Positions 1 to 10,042 are shown, counted from the stretch's first letter. The stretch: 64,000 bases of DNA from DASQYE01 sp035940775 (GCA_035940775.1 DASZEN010000011.1:248001-312000); one strand, 5' to 3'. Numbers and translations: made by a program. The notes: generated by a model from the sequence alone, not told the origin.

Positions 1-5
1 GTCCC

Positions 6-542
6 TTATGACTCGACATCTGTGACCTCTCGCGGGCTCAGGCTTGCCATAAATCTGGCCGTCTCTTCACGATCAAACTTGGGATCGGCGGCCTCTATCA
101 CCAGAAAGAAGCGGTCGCGCGTGGCGAGCGCAAAGCGCTCGACGTTGAAAACCGGATGATACGGCTGCGGCAGTTTGTTCAGGGCCAGCATGCCGAAGAC
201 GGCTGCAAAGGCGGCGCACAAAACGGTCGTCTCAAACGTGATCGGGATGAAAGACGGCCAACTGTGATAGGGGCGGCCCCCGACGTTGATCGGATAGTCA
301 ACGACCTCCATGTAATACTGCATCAGGTAGCCGCCGACGCAGCCGATGATGCCCCCGATGAGCACGATCAGCGGCAGCCGCGTGTGAAAGTGAAGCGCTT
401 CGGACAGCTCCTCGATAGGATACGGCGAGTAGGCGTTAATGCGACGATAACCGGCATCCCAGGCTTCGCGCGTCGCGTTGACTATATCGGTCGGATTATC
501 GAACTCGGCCATCAAGCCATAAAGCGGTGGATGTGCTTTCAT
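6..542 (-). CDS. actD: Alternative complex III subunit ActD (DUF3341)
   Basis: ActD is a membrane subunit of alternative complex III, which oxidises menaquinol and passes electrons to cytochrome c or a terminal oxidase. The 178-residue product has a soluble N-terminal part, two predicted membrane helices at about residues 56-76 and 103-122, and a soluble C-terminal tail, which is the usual ActD layout and length. It is the last act gene in the window, 85 bases after actC. The order A-B-C-D matches known act operons, so actE and actF are expected off the left edge. The family call rests on sequence character and on the operon. Confidence 0.9.
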   Translation of the reverse strand: MKAHPPLYGLMAEFDNPTDIVNATREAWDAGYRRINAYSPYPIEELSEALHFHTRLPLIVLIGGIIGCVGGYLMQYYMEVVDYPINVGGRPYHSWPSFIPITFETTVLCAAFAAVFGMLALNKLPQPYHPVFNVERFALATRDRFFLVIEAADPKFDREETARFMASLSPREVTDVES

Positions 543-627
543 AACACCTCGGCGGCCGGATGCCCCTAATGCCGTCTGTTAGCCCTCGACTCAAAATCTA
601 ACAGCCGACACCCGCGGGCATCCCGTC

Positions 628-2022
<1,395 letters not shown>

Positions 2023-2030
2023 GATCCTCT

Positions 2031-5000
2031 TTAAGCCTTATCCGGGATTTCCGTGTTCGGGTTACGCAGCGACCATAGATAAGTAGTGCGCGGCTGCGTG
2101 TTCAAGTCGGCCAGCAATCCGTAGTTGCGTTTTTCTCGCTTAAGCTCGGCCACGCGGCTGCCGGGGTCGTTCGAGTCGCCGAAGATAATGGCCTGCGTCG
2201 GGCACACGGCCTGGCAGGCGGTGACGACTTCGCCGTCCGCGATGGGACGCCCCTCCTTCTCGGATTCGATCTTGGCCCACTGGATGCGCTGTATACAGTA
2301 GGTGCATTTCTCCATCACGCCGCGCGAGCGCACCGAAACGTCCGGGTTACGCATGAGCTGATAGGTCGGCGTGTTGAAATCCTGGTAGAGATGGAAGTTG
2401 AAGCGGCGCACCTTGTAGGGGCAGTTGTTCGAGCAGTAGCGAGTGCCGACGCAGCGGTTGTAGACCATCACGTTCAGCCCCTCCGTATCATGCACCGTCG
2501 CATGAACGGGACAGACCGGCTCGCACGGCGCGTTCTCGCAGTGCATACAGGGCACGGGCATAAACTCCGGCCCGTCCGGATAGTTGGGGTCGCCCTTGAA
2601 GTAGGCGTCAATCCTGAGCCAGTGCATCTCGCGGCTGCGCATGACCTGTTCCTTGCCGACCACTGGAATGTTGTTCTCCGCCTGACAGGCGACGACGCAG
2701 GCGTTACAACCGACGCAGGTCGTCGTGTCGATCACCATGCCCCAGGCATTCTGCTTCGAGTAATCGTAGGGCGGGTACATGGATTCATCCTGGCCCGGCT
2801 TGTGTTCGGGGTCGCGCGCTTCTTCGTGCTCTCCCTCTGCGGATGCTTTCAAATACTCTTCCAGCGTTCTTGAGCGGACTACGTCACGATTCTCCATCCC
2901 GAAATGGAGTTGGGTGGTGGCCAACGGGTAATACTCGCCCGTGTTGGAGACGCGCGCGCCCGCCCCGGCCCAGGGCGCATCGGACGTGCGAACCAGGTAG
3001 GCGTTGTGGCCCCGGCCTGTGCCGATGTGGCCCGCCCGTCGCCTGCCGTAGCCCAGATGCACTGTGATGACGCCGTCGGGCTGGCCCGGCAGAATCCAGA
3101 CCGGAACGGCCGCCAGCGTGCGCCCCTGATAGCTCAGGTTGGCCGTGCTCACCAGCACGTCGCCGCCCTTGATGCCGATGTCATTCTTGAAGCCGAAGCG
3201 ATTGGCGGTCGTCGGGCTGAGCATCAGGGCATTGTCCCATGTGAGCTTGGTCAGAGGTTTTGGCAGCTCCTGTAGCCAGCCGTTATTAGCGAAGCGGCCA
3301 TCGTAGATGCTCGGGTCTGTGCGAAAGACTATCTCAAGCTCGTCCTGGTTCGACGACGGCTGAGCGGCGGGCGCGGAAAGCTGGCTCGCCCAATCCGCCT
3401 TCAAAGAGACTGTCTTCGCGGGAAGCGCCGTGTTGGGAATGACGCCGTCATGCACCGCCTTGCGCCATAGATTCTCAAAGTCCGGAGACGGACTCGCCGT
3501 CCCCGCCGTTGCTGGCGTCACCGGGCCGGGCGTGGACGCGGCCGTTGTGGCGGTCGCGTCCGTTGTTTGATCGCTGGAGTTGGTATTGTTCCGCGCGGTC
3601 GTCGCCGCTGACCCGGCTGCTGGTTGACTTGCGCCGCCTGCCGCCGGTTGGCCCGACGCGGTCGCGGCTCCCTGCGTTGCTGCCCCGCCCGCCGCTCGTC
3701 CTGCTCCTGTTGCTGCTCCGCCGCTCCTCATCTGTCCCTGCCAGTAAGAGCGCAGGATGTCATAGGCCGTGCGGTCGGTCTGCGTTGAGAAGACAGAGAG
3801 CAGTTCGTGGGCCGTCCTGCCGCCATAAAGCGGAGCGATCAGCGGCTGGATGATCGTGGCCGTCCCGTCATGCGCGCGCGTGTCGCCCCACGATTCCAGG
3901 TAGTGCGCTTCCGGGATATGCCAGTGACAAAGCTCCGAGGTCTCGTCTTTGTAGACGCTCAGGTGAACGCGCAAGGCAACCTTATTCAGACTCTCGCCGA
4001 AGCTTAAATCGGCGGGCGCGTTGTAAACCGGATTGCCACCGAGGATGACCAGCGTTTCGACCTGCCCCGCGTTCATATCCGCGACCAAGGCGCGCAGCGA
4101 TTGCATCTGGTCTTCGGGAAACGCCTCGATAGGGTCTGTGTAGATAACCGTCTTGCCAGTGTTGCCGAGCGCGTCGTTCATCGCATGGGCCAGGGCGTGA
4201 ACGACGGCCGACTGCTCGTCGCCGGGGATGATGATCGAGCGGCCCCTGGATTGTTGCAGGTCGCGCGCAAGCGCGCCCACCCAGTTGGCATGCGCCCCGG
4301 CTCCCGTCCCCTGGCCTCCTGCGGCCCCCAACTGGACGCCGAGCGCCCCGGCCACGGCGCGCACGAATCCTTCCAGCTCGCTCGGGCGCAAGGCGAGGCG
4401 ATGATCCGCCTTCGCGCCCGTATTGGTCAGCGTCGTCTCAACCACGTAGAGACGGTTCATCTCTCGCTGCTCTCGCGTCACGCGCCGCCGGTTGGCGAAA
4501 TCGGCCGCATAGGCGAGGCTTCCCGGCCCGCACGAGAGAAAATCCGAGTCGATGGAGAAGATGCGATCCGCCTGATCGAAGCGATAGATGGTATTGACCG
4601 CCTGACCGAAGGCGAGCATTGCGCCGTTTCTCGCGCCGTCGCGCCCGGCGGGCTCGTATTGATGCAGCCTCGCCTGCGGAAACTCCGTGAATATGGCTCG
4701 CAGTTGAGCGGCGAGGGTCGGCGAAGTGACTGTTTCCGTCAGGAAACGAAGCCCCGCCCCACGGCGCGCACGCGCCGCTGAAATCGCCCGTCCCATATCT
4801 TCTAGAAAGTTCGACCACGGACGAATCTCTTCGCGGAAGGTGAGCGTCTGCGAGCGATCCGGGTCGTAGAGGTCAAGCAGCGACGCCTGCGCGAATACGT
4901 CTGTCGCGCCGCGCGAGCCCGGATGATCCGGGTTGCCTTCGAGCTTGGTCGGCCGCCCCTCGTTGCTCTTGGCAAGCAGTCCGGTCGCAACACCGACCAT

Positions 5001-5339
5001 CTGCATGGCCGTGGCGAAAAACAGGGCTTTGCCCGGCACGATCTCTTCGGGTTGCGTGACGTAGGGGACGATCTTTTCCGGCGGCTGGTAGGTGCAGGCG
5101 CTCAGACCCGCGAGCGCCAGCGAAGCGCCCATCAGTTTCAGGAACGTGCGCCGCTCTATGGGGTCGTCCCATTCCTCGGCGGCTTGCGGAAACTCGCGCT
5201 CGACAAGCTGGCGAAACTCTTCCGTCTCCGAAAACTCTTCGAGACTACGCCAGTACTGCTTACCATTGCCGCCTTCCCCGTCGGCAAGTATACGGTCGCG
5301 CATCAAAGCGAAATTGATATGACGGTCTCTGGAAGCCAT
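2031..5339 (-). CDS. actB: Alternative complex III subunit ActB (molybdopterin-oxidoreductase-like plus iron-sulfur domain)
   Basis: ActB is the large peripheral subunit of alternative complex III: a molybdopterin-oxidoreductase-like domain without cofactor, fused to a ferredoxin-like domain. A Tat motif (RRTFLK, residues 63-68) precedes a lipobox-like cysteine at 82, as in other ActB proteins. From about residue 870 four cysteine groups follow (CVGCNAC, CMHCENAPC, CVGTRYC, CTYC...CQAVCP), enough for three 4Fe-4S clusters and one 3Fe-4S cluster. Residues of about 536-613 form an Ala/Thr/Gly/Ser-rich low-complexity stretch between conserved parts, which is unusual for such a protein. The gene follows actA by 20 bases. 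Confidence 0.93.
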   Translation of the reverse strand: MASRDRHINFALMRDRILADGEGGNGKQYWRSLEEFSETEEFRQLVEREFPQAAEEWDDPIERRTFLKLMGASLALAGLSACTYQPPEKIVPYVTQPEEIVPGKALFFATAMQMVGVATGLLAKSNEGRPTKLEGNPDHPGSRGATDVFAQASLLDLYDPDRSQTLTFREEIRPWSNFLEDMGRAISAARARRGAGLRFLTETVTSPTLAAQLRAIFTEFPQARLHQYEPAGRDGARNGAMLAFGQAVNTIYRFDQADRIFSIDSDFLSCGPGSLAYAADFANRRRVTREQREMNRLYVVETTLTNTGAKADHRLALRPSELEGFVRAVAGALGVQLGAAGGQGTGAGAHANWVGALARDLQQSRGRSIIIPGDEQSAVVHALAHAMNDALGNTGKTVIYTDPIEAFPEDQMQSLRALVADMNAGQVETLVILGGNPVYNAPADLSFGESLNKVALRVHLSVYKDETSELCHWHIPEAHYLESWGDTRAHDGTATIIQPLIAPLYGGRTAHELLSVFSTQTDRTAYDILRSYWQGQMRSGGAATGAGRAAGGAATQGAATASGQPAAGGASQPAAGSAATTARNNTNSSDQTTDATATTAASTPGPVTPATAGTASPSPDFENLWRKAVHDGVIPNTALPAKTVSLKADWASQLSAPAAQPSSNQDELEIVFRTDPSIYDGRFANNGWLQELPKPLTKLTWDNALMLSPTTANRFGFKNDIGIKGGDVLVSTANLSYQGRTLAAVPVWILPGQPDGVITVHLGYGRRRAGHIGTGRGHNAYLVRTSDAPWAGAGARVSNTGEYYPLATTQLHFGMENRDVVRSRTLEEYLKASAEGEHEEARDPEHKPGQDESMYPPYDYSKQNAWGMVIDTTTCVGCNACVVACQAENNIPVVGKEQVMRSREMHWLRIDAYFKGDPNYPDGPEFMPVPCMHCENAPCEPVCPVHATVHDTEGLNVMVYNRCVGTRYCSNNCPYKVRRFNFHLYQDFNTPTYQLMRNPDVSVRSRGVMEKCTYCIQRIQWAKIESEKEGRPIADGEVVTACQAVCPTQAIIFGDSNDPGSRVAELKREKRNYGLLADLNTQPRTTYLWSLRNPNTEIPDKA

Positions 5340-5359
5340 CTAGTTCGTTCCTTAATGAG

Positions 5360-6028
5360 TTACCGATGACATGTCGAACAACTCGTCAGCGATAGCGGGC
5401 CGCGAATGTGGTTGGCGCTGACAAGCTCGCGCCCCTGTGCCAACTGCTCGGTCGTCGTATTCTCTCGCCGCCACTCCATATTGAAGACCTGCTCCCGAGG
5501 TCTGACGAAACGCTCGGGCGCGCGATGACATTCCAAGCACCACTCCATTTGCAGCGACGAAGCCTGATACATAATCGGCATCTCGTCCACCTTGCCGTGA
5601 CACGTCGAACAGCCGACGCCTTTATTGACGTGGATGCTGTGATTGAAATAGGCGTAATCGGGCAGATCGTGAACCCTCGTCCATTCGATGGGCTTGCCCG
5701 TGCGCCAGCTTTCGCGCACCGGTTCGAGATAGGGACTATCGGCCCAGATTTGCGAGTGGCAGTTCATGCAGGTCTGCGTCGAGGGCATCCCGGCGTTCGA
5801 CGAGGTCTCGACCGACGTGTGGCAGTAGCGGCAATCGATTCCGTCGTCGCCGCTGTGATGCTTGTGGCTGAACTGTACGGGCTGCTGGCGCTCAGTCCAT
5901 TGCCCGGTGTTCCACGACGAGCGGTTGATCTCGGCCAACACCCAGACGGCGGCGACGAGAATAAAGACAGCGCCGAAGATGCTCAACCGCGCAAGAAAAT
6001 TGGTGCTGTGGTGAAAAATCTGTGGCAT
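5360..6028 (-). CDS. actA: Alternative complex III subunit ActA, pentaheme cytochrome c
   Basis: ActA is the membrane-anchored multiheme cytochrome that carries electrons in alternative complex III. An N-terminal hydrophobic anchor (about residues 11-32) is followed by five CxxCH heme c sites at residues 66-70, 87-91, 140-144, 164-168 and 217-221. The last ends one residue before the C-terminus. Five hemes and 222 residues match ActA. It is the first gene of the act operon, so the main promoter should lie upstream, between 6029 and the next gene. Confidence 0.94.
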   Translation of the reverse strand: MPQIFHHSTNFLARLSIFGAVFILVAAVWVLAEINRSSWNTGQWTERQQPVQFSHKHHSGDDGIDCRYCHTSVETSSNAGMPSTQTCMNCHSQIWADSPYLEPVRESWRTGKPIEWTRVHDLPDYAYFNHSIHVNKGVGCSTCHGKVDEMPIMYQASSLQMEWCLECHRAPERFVRPREQVFNMEWRRENTTTEQLAQGRELVSANHIRGPLSLTSCSTCHR

Positions 6029-6268
6029 CGCCGCAAACCTTTCCGCTCAACTCGCTATTACGGAAACCTGTAGGTAGAGAATGCAGCCTTGATGCTCGAC
6101 TACACATCAACAGACGGGCACGAAAGAGCGAAGGCGCTCCCAACCTAATTGCGGAACACCCGTGCCTTGTTCTCCCCACTGGTTTTCACTGCCATGAAGT
6201 TTCCATGTGATACTACTTTTTGACGTGATGTGCAAGTTTTCACTTTATGAAAAAGGATCGCACCCCGC

Positions 6269-6315
6269 TTGACACGGATTGACACGGCCCAGAGACTAAC
6301 GCCCAATTGACACGA
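6269..6315. repeat. Three copies of TTGACACG(G/A)
   Basis: TTGACACGG occurs at 6269-6277 and 6279-6287 (10-base period), and TTGACACGA at 6307-6315. The 10-base period is about one helical turn, as in direct-repeat operators. TTGACA is also the sigma-70 -35 consensus, so these could be stacked promoter elements. No matching -10 box was identified with confidence. Confidence 0.5.
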
Positions 6316-6595
6316 AAGCATGAAGAAGAGCGCCAGAATCTTTGCCGTCCGGGGGCGCTTCTATCGTCAAAGTGAAGGTATCGGGGCGGAAGCTGAAGGG
6401 CCTCTGGGCGCGCAAACGATGAAAGAAGGATCAAAACATCAGGAGGCCGCCCCTGTCCGGCTTTACGCACAATCATTGAGCCGTGCACTGGCGCGCCTTC
6501 TTTCTCTCTCTGCATGGAGGGGGCTTGGAGCGACGCCGCGATGAAACCTTAGCCATCGGCGTCCGACTGAAACTAACGGACTGATTAAAATTAAT

Positions 6596-6650
6596 GGGGA
6601 AGCCCGATGTGGTAAGTCTCCGATCCCCTGATACCACGTCAAGCTTCCCC
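6596..6650. other. Two-part perfect hairpin, possible structured RNA or terminator
   Basis: GGGGAAGC (6596-6603) pairs with GCTTCCCC (6643-6650). Nested inside, GTGGTA (6609-6614) pairs with TACCAC (6632-6637), separated by equal 5-base internal loops. There is no T-run after either arm, so a simple intrinsic terminator is not supported. Confidence 0.5.
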
Positions 6651-6848
6651 TGCTCTTCATCGGTAGGAAGGGGTTGATGATACAACCCGGCATCGATGCC
6701 GTCTGTACGCAATCGAACGCTTTCAACACCTGCTCACGAAAAAAAAGTCCGTCCCTTCCGGAGCTTTTCAAATCTCGGAAGTCTTGAATTTCAGAATCGT
6801 CGTGAAGCCGTCTCGGGCGAAGGCGCTCGTCCCCCCCGGTGTGGGCTC

Positions 6849-7142
6849 TTATGTGGCGACGCGCCCCGTATCAACCAAATCTTCTACTGTCCAACGCGTC
6901 GGATAGCCGTATATGAGGATGCTCCCGGTCGGGTTGGCCTCAAGCAGACGAAAGGCCGCCGCGTTACGCTCGGCCAAGACCTCTTTAGCGCCGTAGAGCT
7001 TCCAGTCTCTCAGGTAATAAAGCACCAGTCCGCGCCCATCCCCGGCGCACGCGACGACCTGCGTCCCGTCCGGGAACGCATAAATGCCCTGCTCCTTCAA
7101 GGGAACCTTGCGGGCGCTCGGTCTGTCGGCGGTCAGCGTCAT
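6849..7142 (-). CDS. Small hypothetical protein
   Basis: The product is about 97 residues from the ATG at 7142; a TTG ten codons upstream could start a 107-residue form. I do not recognise a family. It is soluble, with a motif-like stretch of two beta segments (IYAFPDGTQVVAC, GLVLYYLRDWKLY) and no signal peptide or membrane segment. Neither start has a clear ribosome binding site. It stands alone between non-coding stretches. It is kept because its composition is protein-like and no better frame overlaps it. Confidence 0.5.
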   Translation of the reverse strand: MTLTADRPSARKVPLKEQGIYAFPDGTQVVACAGDGRGLVLYYLRDWKLYGAKEVLAERNAAAFRLLEANPTGSILIYGYPTRWTVEDLVDTGRVAT

Positions 7143-7655
7143 TTGAAGCGAGCCCTGCTTGCGGTCGATCAATCGGAAAGCCGTCGGGTCGGTTTACGAG
7201 GGGCCGCGCCCCTCATCTCGTTTCCCCTTTACGTGCGTCGCGCTTTCAAGTTTTGCGGCGAGTGATAGCGAGATTAATTTATAAGAACCTCAGCCTGACG
7301 GCGGGCCAGATTGAGCGTTTAATGAATAGATGATTTATAGCTGAGGGCTGGCCCGAACGTCTGTACGTTTACGCACTCTGTACGCTACGCACTGAAGGAG
7401 CGTGACGGGGCGGCCTCCGTCAATCACCACGCGTGCGATGCGCGCGCGCGCACGAGCGAGCGGCGCATCTTTCAATCGTCACGGCCTCGATGGCACATCT
7501 TTGTTCGCTAACGTACTGAAATGGCCTTCAACCATTCTATACAATCCAGGCCGCACCCCATTGAAGAGGACAAGCTTAGCGTCGCTCGTTTGAAGCGACG
7601 CGGGCACGAGTCCATAACCGAACGTCAAGAACCCTACAAGGGGAGGAGATTCACA
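7143..7655. other. Non-coding region upstream of the glycine-rich gene
   Basis: No gene is supported here. The region holds crossed inverted repeats: CCTCAGC (7288-7294) with GCTGAGG (7340-7346), and GGGCCAG (7303-7309) with CTGGCCC (7348-7354). These follow a non-nested, pseudoknot-like order. A nearly repeated TCTGTACG...TACGCAC unit follows at about 7361-7391. A perfect 8-bp hairpin lies in the likely leader of the next gene (7579-7601). A possible -10 box TATACAAT is at 7538-7545, with a weak -35. Confidence 0.4.
7579..7601 (+). promoter_or_regulatory. Hairpin in the leader of the glycine-rich gene
   Basis: GCGTCGCT (7579-7586) pairs perfectly with AGCGACGC (7594-7601) around a 7-base loop. 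It lies 54 bases before the start codon and probably in the 5' untranslated region. It could stabilise the mRNA or regulate translation; there is no T-run. Confidence 0.4.
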
Positions 7656-7925
7656 ATGGCTGACAAAATGAGAGCCCAAGGTGGCGGCGGCGGCGGTGGC
7701 AGCAAAGGCGGTAGCGGCGGTGGCAGCGGCGGCGGAGGTCGCGGCGGCTCCGGCGGCGGTGGCGGCGGCGGCCGTGGCGGCTCATCTGGCGGTGGCTCCG
7801 GCGGTGGCGGCGGCCGTGGCGGCAGCGGCGGCGGCAGCGGCAGTGGTGGTGGCGGCGGTCGCAGCGGCGGCGGCGGCGGAGGTGGCGGCGGTAAAAAGGG
7901 CGGAGGTTCCGGCGGCGACCGCTAA
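7656..7925 (+). CDS. Glycine-rich low-complexity protein (60 of 89 residues are Gly)
   Basis: The ATG at 7656 follows a strong ribosome binding site (GGGAGGAG, 7641-7648). The 89-residue product starts MADKMRAQ and then consists almost only of glycine runs broken by Ser, Arg and Lys, with repeated GGRGGS-like units and a basic end (KKGGGSGGDR). It has no signal peptide. Arg-Gly-Gly-like tracts in other proteins bind nucleic acids or drive phase separation, but no function is shown here. A strong two-part terminator follows directly. The strong ribosome binding site and terminator argue that this is a real, well-expressed gene rather than GGC-repeat noise. Confidence 0.65.
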   Translation: MADKMRAQGGGGGGGSKGGSGGGSGGGGRGGSGGGGGGGRGGSSGGGSGGGGGRGGSGGGSGSGGGGGRSGGGGGGGGGKKGGGSGGDR

Positions 7926-7976
7926 CCTTGAACCCTTTTGACGGCCGAACGCTTCGGCGGTAAATGCTCGTCCTTT

Positions 7977-8022
7977 GAATGGGCGCACGATGATGTTTCA
8001 AAGGCTCATCGCGCGCCCATTC
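7977..8022 (+). terminator. Strong hairpin after the glycine-rich gene
   Basis: GAATGGGCGC (7977-7986) pairs with GCGCCCATTC (8013-8022), and CGATGA (7988-7993) with TCATCG (8006-8011). One A/C mismatch separates the helices, giving about 16 bp. It sits 51 bases after the stop codon. The following T-run is poor (GATTTAGG). Confidence 0.6.
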
Positions 8023-8134
8023 GATTTAGGCGTCAGGTGCGCGCTCTCTGAATCGCCCTTTGCGTTATTTCCCCTTGCGTTGCGCCCGCCTGATTTTTGA
8101 TAATCGGCCCATCCCAAGTTTCAAGGAGCGAATC

Positions 8135-8662
8135 ATGGCTACAACACGGAATCGAAGCGATCAAGCACCCGGCGACGAGCGACGGACGCGGCGCGTCAGC
8201 AAGAAGGATCAGATACTCTCGCTCTACATGTCGGGGATGAATGAGATTGAAGACCTCGCCATCATCACCGGCTCAAGGCCGAGCTACGTCGGATCGATCT
8301 TGCAGGAATCGGGCTTAATCGACAGCTACTTCGACCTCTACACTTCGACCTCTCATCCCATGAACGTGTACTCGAAGTTCTTCGCGGGCAAGCTCGGGTT
8401 CAAGGATGAGGAGACGGCGCGCGAGAGCGTCGAGTTGATAAATCGTCTCTACGAGCAATTCGAGCTGGCACAGGATCGTGCCGGTCAGCATCATGCCCTG
8501 GCGATGGCTTTGACGATGTTCGACCGCGCGCGATGGACTGGCAAGGGAAGGGAAGCTGAAATCTTTCGGCGCTGGCTGCTGGAACGTCTCAACGAGGCCC
8601 GGTTGGAAGATGAGGCGGATGCCGGGCAGACGCAGCCGACGGGCGCCTCCGCCACGGGCTGA
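8135..8662 (+). CDS. Hypothetical protein with HTH-like N-terminal region
   Basis: The start at 8135 is set by an AAGGAG ribosome binding site (8124-8129). The 175-residue product has a basic N-terminus and then a stretch, about residues 23-50 (KDQILSLYMSGMNEIEDLAIITGSRP...), resembling a helix-turn-helix of the kind that scans for DNA sites. The rest is a mostly helical charged domain. No catalytic motif is visible. A DNA-binding role is an inference from the helix pattern only. The gene is monocistronic with a terminator-like hairpin downstream. Confidence 0.7.
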   Translation: MATTRNRSDQAPGDERRTRRVSKKDQILSLYMSGMNEIEDLAIITGSRPSYVGSILQESGLIDSYFDLYTSTSHPMNVYSKFFAGKLGFKDEETARESVELINRLYEQFELAQDRAGQHHALAMALTMFDRARWTGKGREAEIFRRWLLERLNEARLEDEADAGQTQPTGASATG

Positions 8663-9079
8663 GGGCGTTTACATATCCCGAAGGCAATAAAAAAGGCGGG
8701 GCGGCATCCTTCGTGCACAGCCCCACCCTTTATCCCTCCCCTGCTCGTTCGACAGTCGCGGCCAGCCCGTTTGTCGGCGGCGCAACTGAAACCTGCTTGT
8801 CTCCCGGTCATCCCAAATTGCCAACCGGCAGAGCGAAAACCGCACTAAGCCCCGCGAGACCTGCGAGGAATCTGTACAGGGGTTGTGCGATCGGGGATGA
8901 GTTTAATTTGTTGCAGGTCAAGCAGTCTGTACGCTTACGAACAATAGAGAGGAGTTTGAGCGAGGCGCGAGGCGTGCCTGTTGAAACTTTTCGTGAAGGT
9001 CAGTAGGGAACGCTCGCCGGGCCAAAGGGAAGGGGGTTGCGCGCGCGTTGATCTTGCGCGCCAGCGCAAGAAGAAAGCA
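8663..9079. other. Non-coding region between convergent genes
   Basis: No gene is supported. A terminator-like hairpin (8695-8727) lies at the left. A CTTGCGC/GCGCAAG palindrome near 9053-9070 lies just beyond the stop of the ROK gene and may end its transcript. The stretch also has a TCTGTACGCTTACGAAC segment similar to the repeat near 7361. Confidence 0.4.
8695..8727 (+). terminator. Terminator-like hairpin
   Basis: GGCGGGGC (8695-8702) pairs with GCCCCACC (8720-8727) with one mismatch. It is preceded by an A-run and followed by CTTTAT, so it could act in both directions at the end of the HTH-like gene. Confidence 0.5.
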
Positions 9080-10042
9080 TCAGCGCAGGGTCGCTTCCTG
9101 CTGTGCGGCGTCGCGCGCGAGCATGGCCGCGCCGATGGCGACCGCATCCGTACCGAGCGCCGCGGCGGCGATCTGCGTCGCCTCGAAGCAGGGTTGAAAC
9201 GAGCGCCTTCCGGCTTCGCGGATGATCGCATTCAGTATCAGCTCGCCCGCCTCCATGACGCCGCCGCCCAGGATAATGCGCTCGATATTCAATAGATTGA
9301 TGACGCTGGCGACCGCCGCTCCGATGTACTTGCCCGTACGCTCGATCATCAGGAGCGCGAAGTCGTCGCCGCTTCGGGCTTCGCGGGCGATGTCGGCGGC
9401 CGTGAAATCACGGTTGAGTGCGAGCTTCGAGAGTGACGAGGTATTGTCGCGGTAGAGCCGTTCGTTGGCCCGCCGCACGATGTTGGGAGCGGAGGCCACG
9501 GTTTCCAGGCAGCCCGTATTGCCACACACGCATTCGACGCCCTCCGCATCAATTGTAATGTGGCCGAACTCGCCCGCGAAGCCCGAAGCGCCGAACCATA
9601 ACTTGCCGTCGAGAATGATCGCTCCGCCGATGCCGTTGCCGATCGTGATATAGAACATGTCGCGGCTGCCGCGCCCCGCGCCGACCTTGTATTCGCCGTA
9701 GGCGGCGGCGTTCGCATCGTTCCACAACTCGACCCGCAGGCCCGTCGCCTGCATCAGCTCCGGGTGAAAATCTCCGTGAACGACCGACGGGAGGTCTGTC
9801 GAGATGTAGACGCGATCCGTGCGCGGGTTGACCAGCCCGCGCACGCCGACGCCGATAGCGCCAACGTCCGGCGAAAAATCACGCAATTCGCTGACGAGGT
9901 TCGCCACCTGCGCCGTCAGATGCCCGCCGCCGAGCGGAGCTTCGCGGCGCTCCATCAGGCGGCCATCGTCGGTGACGAGCGCCGTGCGGAGCGTTTTGCC
10001 GGAAAGATCGACTCCAATATAGGTGCTCGTAGCTGATGCCAT
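9080..10042 (-). CDS. ROK family sugar kinase / transcriptional regulator (glucokinase-like)
   Basis: ROK proteins phosphorylate glucose or related sugars, or act as sugar-responsive regulators. This 320-residue protein has the N-terminal phosphate-binding loop (GVDLSGKT, residues 10-17), the catalytic aspartate region (WNDANAAAYGE, D109), and the ROK zinc site formed by H161 and CVCGNTGC (171-178). There is no N-terminal HTH domain, so a kinase is more likely than an NagC/Mlc-type repressor. The substrate cannot be read from sequence; glucose is the default guess. It is monocistronic and convergent with the HTH-like gene. Confidence 0.9.
   Translation of the reverse strand: MASATSTYIGVDLSGKTLRTALVTDDGRLMERREAPLGGGHLTAQVANLVSELRDFSPDVGAIGVGVRGLVNPRTDRVYISTDLPSVVHGDFHPELMQATGLRVELWNDANAAAYGEYKVGAGRGSRDMFYITIGNGIGGAIILDGKLWFGASGFAGEFGHITIDAEGVECVCGNTGCLETVASAPNIVRRANERLYRDNTSSLSKLALNRDFTAADIAREARSGDDFALLMIERTGKYIGAAVASVINLLNIERIILGGGVMEAGELILNAIIREAGRRSFQPCFEATQIAAAALGTDAVAIGAAMLARDAAQQEATLR

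Larger units (their letters stand above)
6029..6848. other. 820-base non-coding region with tandem TTGACACG repeats and a large hairpin
   Basis: No convincing gene was found here; the open frames are short, overlap one another and have no ribosome binding sites. The region must contain the promoter of the leftward act operon. Two structures stand out: three TTGACACG repeats (6269, 6279, 6307) and a symmetrical two-part hairpin (6596-6650), with a smaller GTCCG/CGGAC hairpin before it (6561-6581). Confidence 0.5.

Noticed and set aside
6240..6771. Several ORFs of 74-102 codons between actA and the next gene
   Set aside because: They overlap one another, lack ribosome binding sites and show no protein-like pattern.
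7681..8001. Ala-rich plus-frame and Arg/His-rich minus-frame ORFs over the GGC repeat
   Set aside because: They are other reading frames of the same GGC repeat; only the glycine frame has a ribosome binding site at its start.
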